Shown piece after piece: positions 1-8,509 of a DNA stretch of 64,000 nucleotides. The stretch is from Polymorphobacter megasporae (GTDB lineage: Bacteria; Pseudomonadota; Alphaproteobacteria; Sphingomonadales; Sphingomonadaceae), in NCBI RefSeq assembly GCF_018982885.2, contig NZ_CP081848.1, positions 62,001 through 126,000 of the forward strand, read 5' to 3'. Position numbers and translations under genes: made by a program. Position 1 is the first letter of the stretch; the number at the start of each line of letters is the position of its first letter. A model generated the notes under the pieces. It was not told the origin of the DNA. It saw nothing but the letters and a program-made list of their open reading frames with translations, and searched no databases.

Positions 1-79
1 TTCCCCGGCGGCGAAGAAGCCCGCTTATCCGGGCGGCGGCAGCTTCAGCGACGATCTCGACGACGACGTCCCGTTCTGA
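1..79 (+). CDS. ssb: Single-stranded DNA-binding protein, C-terminal end (partial)
   Basis: Only the last 25 codons are inside the window; the 5' part lies to the left. The readable tail is a Gly/Pro/Ser linker ending in the acidic tip DDLDDDVPF. That tip is the conserved SSB tail which binds replication and repair partners (RecQ, PriA, Pol III chi and others in well-studied bacteria). The stop is TGA at 77-79. The assignment rests on this short tail alone, but an Asp-rich tip ending in DVPF is highly specific for SSB. Confidence 0.85.
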   Translation, partial: SPAAKKPAYPGGGSFSDDLDDDVPF

Positions 80-87
80 TCGGAGCT

Positions 88-612
88 GTGACCTCGGCAA
101 CGACGGTCTTCATCGCGCTCCTCCGTGCCGTCAACGTCGGCGGCACGGGCAAGCTCGCGATGAACGATCTTAAGGCGATCTGCGACGGGCTCGGCTTCAT
201 CGGGGCGCGGACGTACATCGCCAGCGGCAATGTCGTCTTCCGTTCGGCAGCAGGTGAGGCCGAGGTCAAGGCGGCGCTCGAGGCGAAACTTCAGGCGCAC
301 ACCGGCAAGCCGGTGGGGGTCGTGGTGAGGACTGGTATTGAGCTGGCAGCGGTGCTCGCGGCGACCCCGTTCGCGGATCTCGCCGCCAACCGGACGGTTG
401 CGATCTTTCTCGATGCCGCACCACCCGCCGATGCGATCGATCGCGTCACCGGACGTGCAGGCGAGCAGATTGTCGCGGGCGCTCGCGAACTCTACGTCCA
501 TTACGGCGATGGCATGCGCGACACGAAGCTGGTTATCCCGGCGGCTCGGGCCGGGACCGCGCGCAACATGAATACGGTCGCGAAGCTCGTGGCGATGGCT
601 GCTGCCGCCTAA
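88..612 (+). CDS. DUF1697 family protein
   Basis: A 174-residue protein starting at GTG 88, 8 nt after the ssb stop. It opens with the pattern usual for DUF1697: FIALLRAVNVGGTGK, then LGF, then the TYIASGNVVF segment. Further on it has the family's TPF element and a closing TARNMNTVAKL segment. The length matches the family, about 170-180 residues. No signal peptide or membrane segment is seen, so it should be cytoplasmic. The biochemical role of DUF1697 is unknown. Closeness to ssb suggests co-transcription but not function. Confidence 0.85.
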   Translation: MTSATTVFIALLRAVNVGGTGKLAMNDLKAICDGLGFIGARTYIASGNVVFRSAAGEAEVKAALEAKLQAHTGKPVGVVVRTGIELAAVLAATPFADLAANRTVAIFLDAAPPADAIDRVTGRAGEQIVAGARELYVHYGDGMRDTKLVIPAARAGTARNMNTVAKLVAMAAAA

Positions 613-1005
613 CGGAGCAGGCGACTGCGCGCGGGCCAAATGCTCCGAAAGTGCCTGGATTCAATGATTTAACGGCCAGACGGGGATTTTCGTGGGCTCG
701 AAAGGTCACACTAAGTTCAGGCTTTTGTACATTGATTTCGCGGCGCGCATTTGAACTTCAATCTCGCGAGACGCTGTTGCAGCCCGAGCCGTGCCCAATT
801 GTGAAACGGTGGAATATCCGGAGGACGCTTCAGCGCGATCGTGTCGCCCGATTGCGCGAGCCTTTTTTGCGAAACGCTTTGCTAACGATGAGAAAGAGCG
901 CGGCTTGCCGCCCGGTGGCGACTTCCGGCGACGCTACGCGCGCAGCGAGGGTGTAGGACAGCGCTTTCTCACAGCGCCGCGCGTCATTTCACGGGCCGCC
1001 GACCG
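613..1005. other. Intergenic stretch without a convincing gene
   Basis: About 390 bp between the DUF1697 gene and the 3' end of gspD. Short open frames exist, for example a 101-codon plus-strand one from 651. Their translations are Arg/Leu-rich, have no recognisable domain and look like chance frames in GC-rich DNA. The only structured signal is a 23-bp element at 949-971 that recurs at the other edge of the secretion island. Confidence 0.6.
949..971. repeat. 23-bp element, left copy
   Basis: The segment containing GGTGTAGGACAGCGCTT is repeated at 12918-12940 with one difference in 23 bases (T versus C near the right end). The two copies are in the same orientation and lie just outside gspD and at the 3' end of gspO, so they bracket the whole T2SS island. 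No transposase is present. The function is unknown; it could be a dispersed genomic motif rather than a boundary. Confidence 0.6.
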
Positions 1006-3144
1006 TCAATAAATCCCCTGTATCTCGAGCGGCAGGCGCGGCGCGGGCGGGTGGAGCAGCAGGCTGCGGTCGGGGTCGCCGGCTTCCTGTGCGCGGAGGC
1101 GATCGTACTTGACCTTCGCCGCCGCGACCACCGACGCCCGATCGCGGAGGATCGTCGGGCGCAGGAAGACGAATAACGTCCGCTTGGTCTGGGTTTGCTG
1201 GCGCGACTTGAACAGATTGCCGAGGACCGGGATGTCGCCGAGGACCGGCACCTGGCTGCGGGTATTGGTCCGATCGTCGGTGATTAGCCCGCCGAGCACG
1301 ATCGTGTCGCCATTGTCGGCGAGCACCGTCGTCTGGATGCTCCGCCGGTTGGTGATCAGGTCGGCGGCGCCGGTGACGCTGCCGACGAGCGACGACACCT
1401 CCTGGCTGACCTCGAGGCGGATGCTGTCGCCCTCGTGGATCCGCGGGACGATGCGCAGCGTGATGCCGACGTCCTGCCGCTCGATCGTCGTGAACGGCGT
1501 TAGCGTGTTGCCCGTCGTGCTGAAGCTGCCGGTGCGGAAGGGCACGTTCTGGCCGACGACGATCTCGGCGGGCTCGTTGTCGAGGGTCGTGATCGACGGC
1601 GTCGACAGCAGGTTCGACTTGGTCGAGGTGCCGAGCGCCTGGACGAGGATGTTGAAATTGCCCTTGCTGCCGCCCGCGATCGACAGCCCGTCGCCGACGA
1701 GCCCGAGCCCGCCGGGAACCAACGCCGCGATCACCGAGCCGAGCGAGACGCCGGTGTTCGAGAACGATGTGCCGCCGCTGACGCCGTTTATCACCGCCGC
1801 CCCGCCCGCCGCGAATTGCACGCCGAGCGCCTCGGCGGCGTCGCCGGTGACCTCTGCGATCGCGGCTTCGATCAGCACCTGCGGACGCCGGATATCGAGC
1901 TCCTCGATCAGGACACCGATCGCGGCGATCGCCGCCGGGGTTCCGCGGACAACGATCGCGTTCAATTCGGGCGCCGGCTGGATCGACAGGTCGTCGGTCT
2001 GGACCCCCGCGACCGGGGTCGTGCCGCCGCCGCCCGATGCGGTGAGACCGCCCGTCAGCGCCGCGATCGTCGATCCCGTGGTTGCGCCGCCGCCGTTCAA
2101 TCCGCCTTGGCCGCCGAGCGCGCCGAAACTGCCTTGGCCGCCGTTCGCCCCGGAACTGCCATTCGACGACGAGGTGCTGAAGGTCGATCCCGCGCCGATG
2201 CTCGAGCGCGATCGCGACAGGCTCCGCGCGACCGGGTTGGTCGCCGCGCCCTGCTGGCCGCCGCCGGTCAGGCCGCGCAGGACGTCGGTGATACTCTCGG
2301 CGTCGGCGAAGTTGAGGCGGAACACCCGCGTCGTCGGGGCCGCGCCGCCGGGCTTGTCGAGCAGCACCGCCATCCGCCGCGCCTCCGACAGGCTGCGCGC
2401 ATCACCACGGATAAGGATGACGTTGCTCCGCTCGTCGACCGCAATCTTCGGCGACCCCGGCGCAGTGCCGTCACCCATGATCCGCGCCAGCGCCGCGCCG
2501 ACGTCCTTGGCGCTGGCGTATTTGAGCGGCAGGCTTTCGAACGACGCGCCGCCGCCGGCATCGAGATCCTGCGCCAGCCGCTCGATCCGACGGACATTTT
2601 CGGCATAGTCGGTGACGACGATCGCATTCGGGTTGGCCAGCGGCTCGATGCTACCGAACGAGGCGACGAGCGGACGGAATACGCGCACCGCGGAGTCGGC
2701 GGGGAGGTTGCGGAGGGGCACGACGCGGGTGACGACGTCCTGCGAGCGGGCGACATTGCGCCCCGATGCCGCGGTAGCGCCGCCCTGGATCGCCGACGCC
2801 TGCGGCACGATCCGCCACGCCGCGCCCGACTTGACCGCGGCAAAGCCGTAGACGCGCAAGACCGAGCGAAACAGGTCCCAGACGCCATCGGCCGACAGCG
2901 GTTCGGCCGAGACGACGTTGACGACGCCCTTGACGCTCGGGTCGAGGATCAGCGTCCGCCCGGTAATCCGCGAGACCTGCTCGGCGACCTGCGCGATCTC
3001 GACGTCGCGCATGTTGACGATAACGTCATTCGCGCGGACCCGTGCAGGGACCTGTGGCGCAGCCTGTGCCGCCGCGACGCCTGGCAGCGCGACCAGCGCC
3101 CCGATCGCCGCCGACAGCGCGGCCCGATGCTTGTTCCGACCCAC
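1006..3144 (-). CDS. gspD: Type II secretion secretin GspD
   Basis: A 712-residue outer-membrane secretin that forms the exit channel of the T2SS. I chose GTG 3144 because AGGGGG lies just upstream and a signal peptide follows, ending around VAAAQA. The order is an N0 domain with INVRDV-like VNMRDVEIAQV, N1-N3 domains with repeated GxxxA-type KH folds (VVRGTPAAIAAIG), and the C-terminal secretin barrel with NVPFRTG and VPVLGDIPVLGNLF. A Gly/Ser/Asn-rich insertion of roughly 90 residues interrupts the N3 region. It is the last gene of the minus-strand gspGHICD run, 11 nt after gspC. Confidence 0.95.
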   Translation of the reverse strand: MGRNKHRAALSAAIGALVALPGVAAAQAAPQVPARVRANDVIVNMRDVEIAQVAEQVSRITGRTLILDPSVKGVVNVVSAEPLSADGVWDLFRSVLRVYGFAAVKSGAAWRIVPQASAIQGGATAASGRNVARSQDVVTRVVPLRNLPADSAVRVFRPLVASFGSIEPLANPNAIVVTDYAENVRRIERLAQDLDAGGGASFESLPLKYASAKDVGAALARIMGDGTAPGSPKIAVDERSNVILIRGDARSLSEARRMAVLLDKPGGAAPTTRVFRLNFADAESITDVLRGLTGGGQQGAATNPVARSLSRSRSSIGAGSTFSTSSSNGSSGANGGQGSFGALGGQGGLNGGGATTGSTIAALTGGLTASGGGGTTPVAGVQTDDLSIQPAPELNAIVVRGTPAAIAAIGVLIEELDIRRPQVLIEAAIAEVTGDAAEALGVQFAAGGAAVINGVSGGTSFSNTGVSLGSVIAALVPGGLGLVGDGLSIAGGSKGNFNILVQALGTSTKSNLLSTPSITTLDNEPAEIVVGQNVPFRTGSFSTTGNTLTPFTTIERQDVGITLRIVPRIHEGDSIRLEVSQEVSSLVGSVTGAADLITNRRSIQTTVLADNGDTIVLGGLITDDRTNTRSQVPVLGDIPVLGNLFKSRQQTQTKRTLFVFLRPTILRDRASVVAAAKVKYDRLRAQEAGDPDRSLLLHPPAPRLPLEIQGIY

Positions 3145-3155
3145 AGACTTGCCCC

Positions 3156-3965
3156 CTAGTGCAACGGAAACGACATGGCGATGTGCTTGCCGTCGCGGAC
3201 GACATCGACGCGGACGCGTCCCGAAACCACCGCATCGTCGAACAAGGCGCGGTCGCGCTCGGGGTCGCCGACCGCCTGGCCGTTGACCTTCTCGACGATA
3301 TCGCCCGGCTGGAGCCCGGCGCGGCGCATGTCGTCGGACGGCGTCGCGCCAACGCGGTAGCCATCGGGCGTCGCGGTCGCGCCGAGGCTGCCGAGCAGCG
3401 ACTGCGGGTCGGCGGCGCGCGCGCGATATTGCTCGACCGGCGCGGCATTGCCGATCCGCGGCTGCGGCCCCATCGGCACGGCGACCTGCGCCGGTTGCCC
3501 CGCTGCGCCCGGCGCGCCGGGCTTGGCCGGGAACGCGAGAGTCTGGAGCTGGCCGTTGACGCGGAGGACGACGAGATCGAATTCGACCGCATCGAGGATC
3601 GCGCCGCCCGGCAGCGTCTCGCCGACCGCATACGCCTTGGCCGGACCGTTGGCGGCGGCGATCATCGCGCTCGACGCCGATTGCGGGCGCGCGAGCATGA
3701 TGCCGCGGAGTTGCAGGCCGAGCGCGCTTGGATCGCCGGTTGCTCCCGCGACGGCGACGGCCTGCCCGAACGGAGCGAAGCGCGTGATCGGCGACAGGTC
3801 GAGCGCGACCGATGCCGGAGCGGCGGCGCTGGCGGACGCGACATGCGCGCGCCCGTCGTCGGCGCCGCTCAGCCGCCACGTCAGCCCCGCCAATGCGACC
3901 GCGACCGAGGCGATGACCCCTGCCGCGACGAGCGCGACGCTGCGATCGATGGTCCGCGGGGTCAT
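3156..3965 (-). CDS. gspC: Type II secretion inner-membrane protein GspC
   Basis: A 269-residue bitopic inner-membrane protein that connects the assembly platform to the secretin. One transmembrane segment near residues 10-28 (VALVAAGVIASVAVALAGL) is followed by the homology region (LQLRGIMLA...AYAVGETLPGGAILDAV). A C-terminal PDZ domain is recognisable from RRAGLQPGDIVEKVNGQ. ATG 3965 overlaps the gspI stop as ATGA, which fixes the start and implies translational coupling. PDZ-type GspC proteins help in substrate selection; that role is family knowledge, not seen here. Confidence 0.93.
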   Translation of the reverse strand: MTPRTIDRSVALVAAGVIASVAVALAGLTWRLSGADDGRAHVASASAAAPASVALDLSPITRFAPFGQAVAVAGATGDPSALGLQLRGIMLARPQSASSAMIAAANGPAKAYAVGETLPGGAILDAVEFDLVVLRVNGQLQTLAFPAKPGAPGAAGQPAQVAVPMGPQPRIGNAAPVEQYRARAADPQSLLGSLGATATPDGYRVGATPSDDMRRAGLQPGDIVEKVNGQAVGDPERDRALFDDAVVSGRVRVDVVRDGKHIAMSFPLH

Positions 3966-4327
3966 GGTGCGATGCTTCGCGCGTCGCGGAAGCCGCGGAG
4001 CGTCGCCATCGGCTGCGTCGCGCCCTGCGGGGTGACCGAGACGGTGATCGCCGCGAGATCGGGGTCGTCGCTCGGCTTGGCGGTCGTCGTCACCTGCCAC
4101 GCGCGCCCGAGCATCGTCACCGTCGCGGGCAGCGTAGCAGCGGCGGGCAATGTCGCCTCGACCAGCCGGTTCTCGGCGACCCAGCCCGCGATCGTCCGCG
4201 CCTCGACGCCGCGGATCAGGTCGATATGCGCGCTGGTCGCCCGGATCAGCCCCGCCGACGCGACCGCGAGCACCGCCATCGCGACGAGCGCCTCGATCAG
4301 CGTGAAGCCCGTGTCGTGTTCGGTCAT
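3962..4327 (-). CDS. gspI: Type II secretion minor pseudopilin GspI
   Basis: A 121-residue pseudopilin. After a short leader (MTEHDTG) comes the prepilin peptidase site and hydrophobic helix G^FTLIEALVAMAVLAVASAG, with Glu at +5. Then follow the GspI-type VAENRLVEA segment and a beta-rich C-terminal part. ATG 4327 overlaps the gspH stop (ATGA) and its own stop overlaps the gspC start. GspI nucleates the tip complex with GspJ, GspK and GspH. Here gspJ and gspK lie in a separate operon 7 kb away. Confidence 0.9.
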   Translation of the reverse strand: MTEHDTGFTLIEALVAMAVLAVASAGLIRATSAHIDLIRGVEARTIAGWVAENRLVEATLPAAATLPATVTMLGRAWQVTTTAKPSDDPDLAAITVSVTPQGATQPMATLRGFRDARSIAP

Positions 4328-4746
4328 CGTGCGGCCACTGCTCGCGCGGCGGTGGCGCGCAGTCCGTCGAAGCGGACGTTCCACGCCTCATCACCGCGAA
4401 CCAGCGTGAGATCGACCGCCGAATTATCGTCGAGCGTCACCGGCGCGACGGGCGCTCCCTCGAGCCGCATGCCGTCGGGCAGGACGTGGCGGTTCGGCCC
4501 GACCTGATACGCCCCGGCGTCGGCGCGCAGCGAAATCGGCGCGTTACCGGTCATCGCCGCGTCAGCCCCCGCCTGGATCGTCCCCGCCAGCCGCCGCGCC
4601 TCGACCTCGGCACCCGGACCGTGGCTGCCGAGCGACAGCACCGTCGCCCCCGACGCGACGCCGATGATCGCGAGGACGACAAGCATTTCGATCAGCGTCA
4701 GCCCGGCATCGCGCTCAAGCGACGTCAGGGCGACGCAGTGGCTCAA
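4324..4746 (-). CDS. gspH: Type II secretion minor pseudopilin GspH
   Basis: A pseudopilin of about 140 residues with the processing site and helix AG^LTLIEMLVVLAIIGVA, Glu at +5, then a GspH-like globular domain. No ATG or GTG lies close to the helix. TTG 4746, overlapping the gspG stop as TTGA, fits the 4-nt overlaps seen throughout this operon, so I use it. The reading frame stays open further upstream to about 4872, inside gspG, which I consider a shadow. The leader would be 16 residues, slightly long for a pseudopilin. Confidence 0.85.
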   Translation of the reverse strand: MSHCVALTSLERDAGLTLIEMLVVLAIIGVASGATVLSLGSHGPGAEVEARRLAGTIQAGADAAMTGNAPISLRADAGAYQVGPNRHVLPDGMRLEGAPVAPVTLDDNSAVDLTLVRGDEAWNVRFDGLRATAARAVAAR

Positions 4747-5285
4747 CGGCCGGTGTCCTGAATGTCGGCGTCGACGCCATCCCCGCCCGGTTTGCCGTCG
4801 CGCCCGAGCGACAACAGGTCGAACCCCCCGCCGGTCGCGCCGGGGCTGCGGTAGATATACGGGTGGCCCCATGGGTCGGACGGAGCCTGCTGGAGGTAGC
4901 CGTCGGCGGCGTAATTTGTCGCGGCGGGCCCCGTCGATGGCTTCGTCACCAACGCCGCCAGCCCCTGCTCGGTCGTCGGGTAGCTGCCGTTGTCGAGGCG
5001 GTACATCTTGAGCGCCGCGCCGATCGACTTGAGGTCGGCCTGCGCTACCGTAACCCGCGCCTGGTCGGGGCGGCCGATCACGCTCGGCACGATCAGCGCG
5101 GCGACGAGCGCGATGATCGCCAGCACGACGATCATCTCGATCAGCGTCAGCCCCGCGTCCGGCCCGAGCGCATCTGCGCCCTCATCCGCCGCGGGCACAG
5201 CTGCGCTCTCCGCAGGCAGCATTAGCTCGGATTTGGCCGCTTCCACGCCGTCCTGAACCTTCGAGTAAATTGTGTGCACTGCCAT
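4743..5285 (-). CDS. gspG: Type II secretion major pseudopilin GspG
   Basis: The major pseudopilin, up to 180 residues. The core AG^LTLIEMIVVLAIIALVAALIV is followed by the hallmark GspG sequences: SIGAALKMYRLDNGSYPTTEQGL, DPWGHPY and a C-terminal Asp/Gly-rich calcium-site region (SLGRDGKPGGDG). The start is uncertain. ATG 5285 gives a leader of about 45 residues; ATG 5222 gives about 24; classical leaders have about 6-10. It is the first gene of the minus-strand operon, divergent from gspL with a 70-bp shared promoter region. Confidence 0.93.
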   Translation of the reverse strand: MAVHTIYSKVQDGVEAAKSELMLPAESAAVPAADEGADALGPDAGLTLIEMIVVLAIIALVAALIVPSVIGRPDQARVTVAQADLKSIGAALKMYRLDNGSYPTTEQGLAALVTKPSTGPAATNYAADGYLQQAPSDPWGHPYIYRSPGATGGGFDLLSLGRDGKPGGDGVDADIQDTGR

Positions 5286-5355
5286 ACCGTCTTATAGAGG
5301 GGGCGAAGCCGAACGCTATCGGCCCGCCAATAGTAAACGACCGAAGTGGGCCGGA

Positions 5356-6456
5356 ATGAACAGCGACGCCGCCGATTCCACCGCTCCAACCGGAGGCGTA
5401 TATACGCTTTCGAGCGGCATCGCGGTTGCGCTCGAGCGCTGGGATGTCGGACCGACGACGGTGCTCGTGCCGACCGAGGACGTTTTGCTGCTCGTGGTCG
5501 ACCTGCCCATCGCCGGGCGGGCGCAACGGCTCGCGGCGCTGCCGTTCGCGATCGAGGACCGCATCGCCGACCCGCTCGACGCGGTCCATGTCGCGCTCGG
5601 AGTCGAAGTTGCGCCGCAAAGCTTCGTCGCCGGGGTCGTCCGCCACGAGATCATGCTCGGCTGGGTCGCGACGCTCGACGCCGCCGGGCTCGGCCACGCC
5701 GCGATCGTCCCCGACGCGCTGCTGCTTCCGGCTCCCGCAGCGGGGTCGTGGAGCGTCGAGTCCGCGGCGGGTCGCGTCGTCGTCCGCACCGATTCGGGGT
5801 CCGGGTTCGCGGTTCCGGTCGAGCGGTTCCTTATGGTCTGGGCGGCGGGAGGATCGCTGCCATGCGTGACCTATGGCGCGCCGCTGCCGTTCGACTTGCC
5901 GATGAGCAGCACCGGCGAACCCGGCATCGCGTCGCAGCGCCTGCTCGCGCCGGGCCTCGATCTCCGCCAGGGCCGCTATGCCGCGCCCGCGCGGCCGATC
6001 CCCGCGGCGCTGCGGCGGCTGGGGATCGTGCTCGCCGCCGGGCTGCTCGCGCATACCGCGATCGCCGCCGCCGACACGCTCAAACTGCGCGGGATCGCGG
6101 CCAACCGGCGGACGACTGCCGAGGTGCTCGTCCGCCAGATGCTTCCGGGGACGCCGCTGACCGCCGATCTCGACCGGCTGCTGCCGAGCGGCAGCGCGGG
6201 GCACGGGCGCTTCCTGCCGTTGCTGACCCGTGCCGCCGTCGCGCTGACTCCCGTCGGCGGCCTGACTCTGACCAAGCTGAGCTACACCGACGGCGACGGC
6301 GCGCTGACGCTCGGGGTCGAGGCGGCCGACATCGGCGGGCTCCAGCGCGCGCAGTCGGCTTTGGTCTCGGCGGGGCTGAGCCCGCTCAGCGGCGCGGCGA
6401 CCGCATCACCCGGGCGCGCCGACGGCGACATCGTCGTTCGCGGGGCAGCGCTGTGA
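5356..6456 (+). CDS. gspL: Type II secretion assembly-platform protein GspL
   Basis: A 366-residue protein with an N-terminal actin-like cytoplasmic domain (LPFAIEDRIADPLDAVHVALG is the typical GspL segment). It has one membrane helix around residues 215-235 (LGIVLAAGLLAHTAIAAA) and a small periplasmic ferredoxin-like domain. GspL recruits the GspE ATPase to the inner membrane. I chose ATG 5356 as the first Met compatible with family length; an upstream open stretch from 5272 overlaps the divergent gspG region. Its stop overlaps gspM (GTGA). Confidence 0.88.
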   Translation: MNSDAADSTAPTGGVYTLSSGIAVALERWDVGPTTVLVPTEDVLLLVVDLPIAGRAQRLAALPFAIEDRIADPLDAVHVALGVEVAPQSFVAGVVRHEIMLGWVATLDAAGLGHAAIVPDALLLPAPAAGSWSVESAAGRVVVRTDSGSGFAVPVERFLMVWAAGGSLPCVTYGAPLPFDLPMSSTGEPGIASQRLLAPGLDLRQGRYAAPARPIPAALRRLGIVLAAGLLAHTAIAAADTLKLRGIAANRRTTAEVLVRQMLPGTPLTADLDRLLPSGSAGHGRFLPLLTRAAVALTPVGGLTLTKLSYTDGDGALTLGVEAADIGGLQRAQSALVSAGLSPLSGAATASPGRADGDIVVRGAAL

Positions 6457-7007
6457 AGATGGAGCTGCGCCCAATCCGCCTACCGGGATTCGACCCCCGA
6501 CGCCTCGGCTGGCGCGCGCTGCCGCTGCCCGCGATCGCGCCGTTACGGTCGGGCATGGCGCGCTGGCTCGATGCCCGCAGCCCACGCGAACGTTGGCTGT
6601 TCGCCGCACTCGCGTTGGTCGCCGCCGCAGCGCTGTACGCGACCCTGATCTGGCGGCCGATCGCGGCGGCACACGCCGCGGCGCTCGACGACATCGCCCG
6701 CTACGACCGGATCTCGGCACGCCTCCGCGTCGCTGGTCCCGACGTCGCGCGGATGGCAGCGGCGCGGTCGGGCAGCCCCTCTACGACGATCACCGAGAGC
6801 GCGGCGAAGGCCGGGCTGACGATCCAGCGGATCGAGCCGCAGGGCGCGAACATCGGCGTGACGCTCGACGCGGCGGGGTTCGATGCACTGGTCGGCTGGC
6901 TCGCCACACTCGAACGCGACGCCGGGATGCATGTCGTCGACCTCAAGCTCGAACGCCGCCCCGACCCCGGCATCGTCTCCGCCCAAGTCACGCTGGCAAC
7001 GACATGA
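6453..7007 (+). CDS. gspM: Type II secretion assembly-platform protein GspM
   Basis: A protein of about 184 residues: a short basic cytoplasmic N-terminus, the GspM signature WLDARSPRERWLFA followed by a membrane helix (LALVAAAALYATLIW), then a periplasmic ferredoxin-like domain. The start is either GTG 6453, overlapping the gspL stop as GTGA, or ATG 6459 two codons later. I report the former. The stop overlaps the gspE ATG. GspM stabilises GspL and completes the inner-membrane platform with GspF and GspC. Confidence 0.85.
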   Translation: MKMELRPIRLPGFDPRRLGWRALPLPAIAPLRSGMARWLDARSPRERWLFAALALVAAAALYATLIWRPIAAAHAAALDDIARYDRISARLRVAGPDVARMAAARSGSPSTTITESAAKAGLTIQRIEPQGANIGVTLDAAGFDALVGWLATLERDAGMHVVDLKLERRPDPGIVSAQVTLATT

Positions 7008-8497
7008 TCGACGCCATCCCCGACGATATCGACCTGCCGCCAGTCGCCGCGGCGTCGTTGCCGTATGCCTTCGCCCGGCGGCACGGCGTCGTCGTCGCGG
7101 CGGCAACCGGCATCTGCAGCCACCGCCCCGGCGTCGCGATCGAGGCGCTGATGGAGGTCCAGCGGCGCTATGGCGACCTGACCTACGAAGCCGTCGACGA
7201 GGCCGGGTTCGAGGCGCGGCTGCGCGCGCTGTACCGCGACAATGCCAGCGACGCCGCCGACTTCGCCGCCGCCGACACCGACCTCGCCGCGCTTGCCGAT
7301 ACCGCCGCCAGCCTCGACGACCTGCTCGACAGCCGCGACGATTCGCCGGTCATCCGCCTGATCAACGCGCTGCTTCTCGAAGCCGTCCGGCAGGGGGCAT
7401 CGGACATCCACTTCGAAACACAGGAGAAACGCTGTGTCGTCCGCTTCCGCGTCGACGGCGTCCTGCGCGACATGGTCGAGCCCGCCCGCGCCCTCGCCCC
7501 GCTGCTGACCAGCCGGATCAAGGTCATGGCGCGGCTCGACATTGCCGAGAAGCGCGTGCCGCAGGACGGGCGCGTGACGTTGCGCGTCGGCGGGCACGAG
7601 ATCGACGTCCGGGTCTCGACCCTGCCCGCGCAGCACGGCGAGCGCGTCGTCCTCCGCCTGCTCGACCGCGACGCGACCGACCTCGACCTGACCCGCCTCG
7701 GCATGAGCGTGCGCGACCTGAGTGTCTTCGAACGCCTGCTCGCGCGGCCGAACGGCATGGTCCTCGTCACCGGGCCGACCGGATCGGGCAAGACGACGAC
7801 GCTGTATGCCGCGCTCAACCGATTGAACGACCGCAAGCGCAACATCATGACGGTCGAGGACCCGATCGAGTACGAGCTCGAAGGGATCGGCCAGATGCAG
7901 GTCAACCCGCGAATCGACCTCGACTTTGCCCGCGGGCTGCGGGCGATCCTGCGGCAGGACCCCGACGTCATCATGGTCGGGGAGATCCGCGACCACGAGA
8001 CCGCCGAGATGGCGGTGCGGTCGAGCATGACCGGGCATTTCGTCCTGTCGACGCTCCACACCAACACCGCGGTCGGCAGCATCACCCGGCTCGTCGACAT
8101 GGGGGTCGAGCGCTACCTCCTCGCGCCGATGGTCGCCGGGCTCATCGCGCAGCGGCTGGTCCGCACGCTGTGTCCCGCCTGCCGCGCGCCGGGCGAAGCG
8201 ACGGCGATCGAGAGCGCGATGCTGAGTGGCGCGGTCGCCGTCGGCGCGCCGATCTTCCGCGCGGTCGGCTGCGCCGCGTGCAACAACGAGGGCTATCGCG
8301 GGCGCGGCGCGATCTACGAGATCATCGAGGTCGACGCGGCGATGCAGGGCTTGATCCACGACGGCGTGTCGGAGGCCGACCTCGTCGCCGCCGCGCGCCG
8401 CAGCGGCCCGGCGCTGATCGACGACGGCGCCGCCAAGATCGCCGCCGGGATGACCTCGGTCGAGGAAGTCGCCCGCGTCGTGCGCGACGATGCTTAG
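7004..8497 (+). CDS. gspE: Type II secretion ATPase GspE
   Basis: A 497-residue secretion ATPase of the PilB/GspE family that powers pseudopilus assembly at the cytoplasmic face. An N1E/N2E-type N-terminal domain contacts GspL. The ATPase core carries the Walker A GPTGSGKTT at residues 257-265, an Asp box (MTVEDPIEYELEGIGQ), a Walker B region (ILRQDPDVIMVGEIRD) and a His box (LSTLHTN). The four-cysteine zinc motif is at C390, C393, C423 and C426. ATG 7004 overlaps the gspM stop. All catalytic motifs are intact. Confidence 0.97.
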   Translation: MIDAIPDDIDLPPVAAASLPYAFARRHGVVVAAATGICSHRPGVAIEALMEVQRRYGDLTYEAVDEAGFEARLRALYRDNASDAADFAAADTDLAALADTAASLDDLLDSRDDSPVIRLINALLLEAVRQGASDIHFETQEKRCVVRFRVDGVLRDMVEPARALAPLLTSRIKVMARLDIAEKRVPQDGRVTLRVGGHEIDVRVSTLPAQHGERVVLRLLDRDATDLDLTRLGMSVRDLSVFERLLARPNGMVLVTGPTGSGKTTTLYAALNRLNDRKRNIMTVEDPIEYELEGIGQMQVNPRIDLDFARGLRAILRQDPDVIMVGEIRDHETAEMAVRSSMTGHFVLSTLHTNTAVGSITRLVDMGVERYLLAPMVAGLIAQRLVRTLCPACRAPGEATAIESAMLSGAVAVGAPIFRAVGCAACNNEGYRGRGAIYEIIEVDAAMQGLIHDGVSEADLVAAARRSGPALIDDGAAKIAAGMTSVEEVARVVRDDA

Positions 8498-8509
8498 GGC
8501 CGCGGACTA

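Noticed and set aside
651-956. A 101-codon frame between DUF1697 and gspD
   Set aside because: No ribosome-binding site of note, irregular composition, no domain; region looks non-coding.
1109-2608. A 499-codon plus-strand frame opposite gspD
   Set aside because: Pro/Ser/Arg-rich shadow of the secretin; no family pattern.
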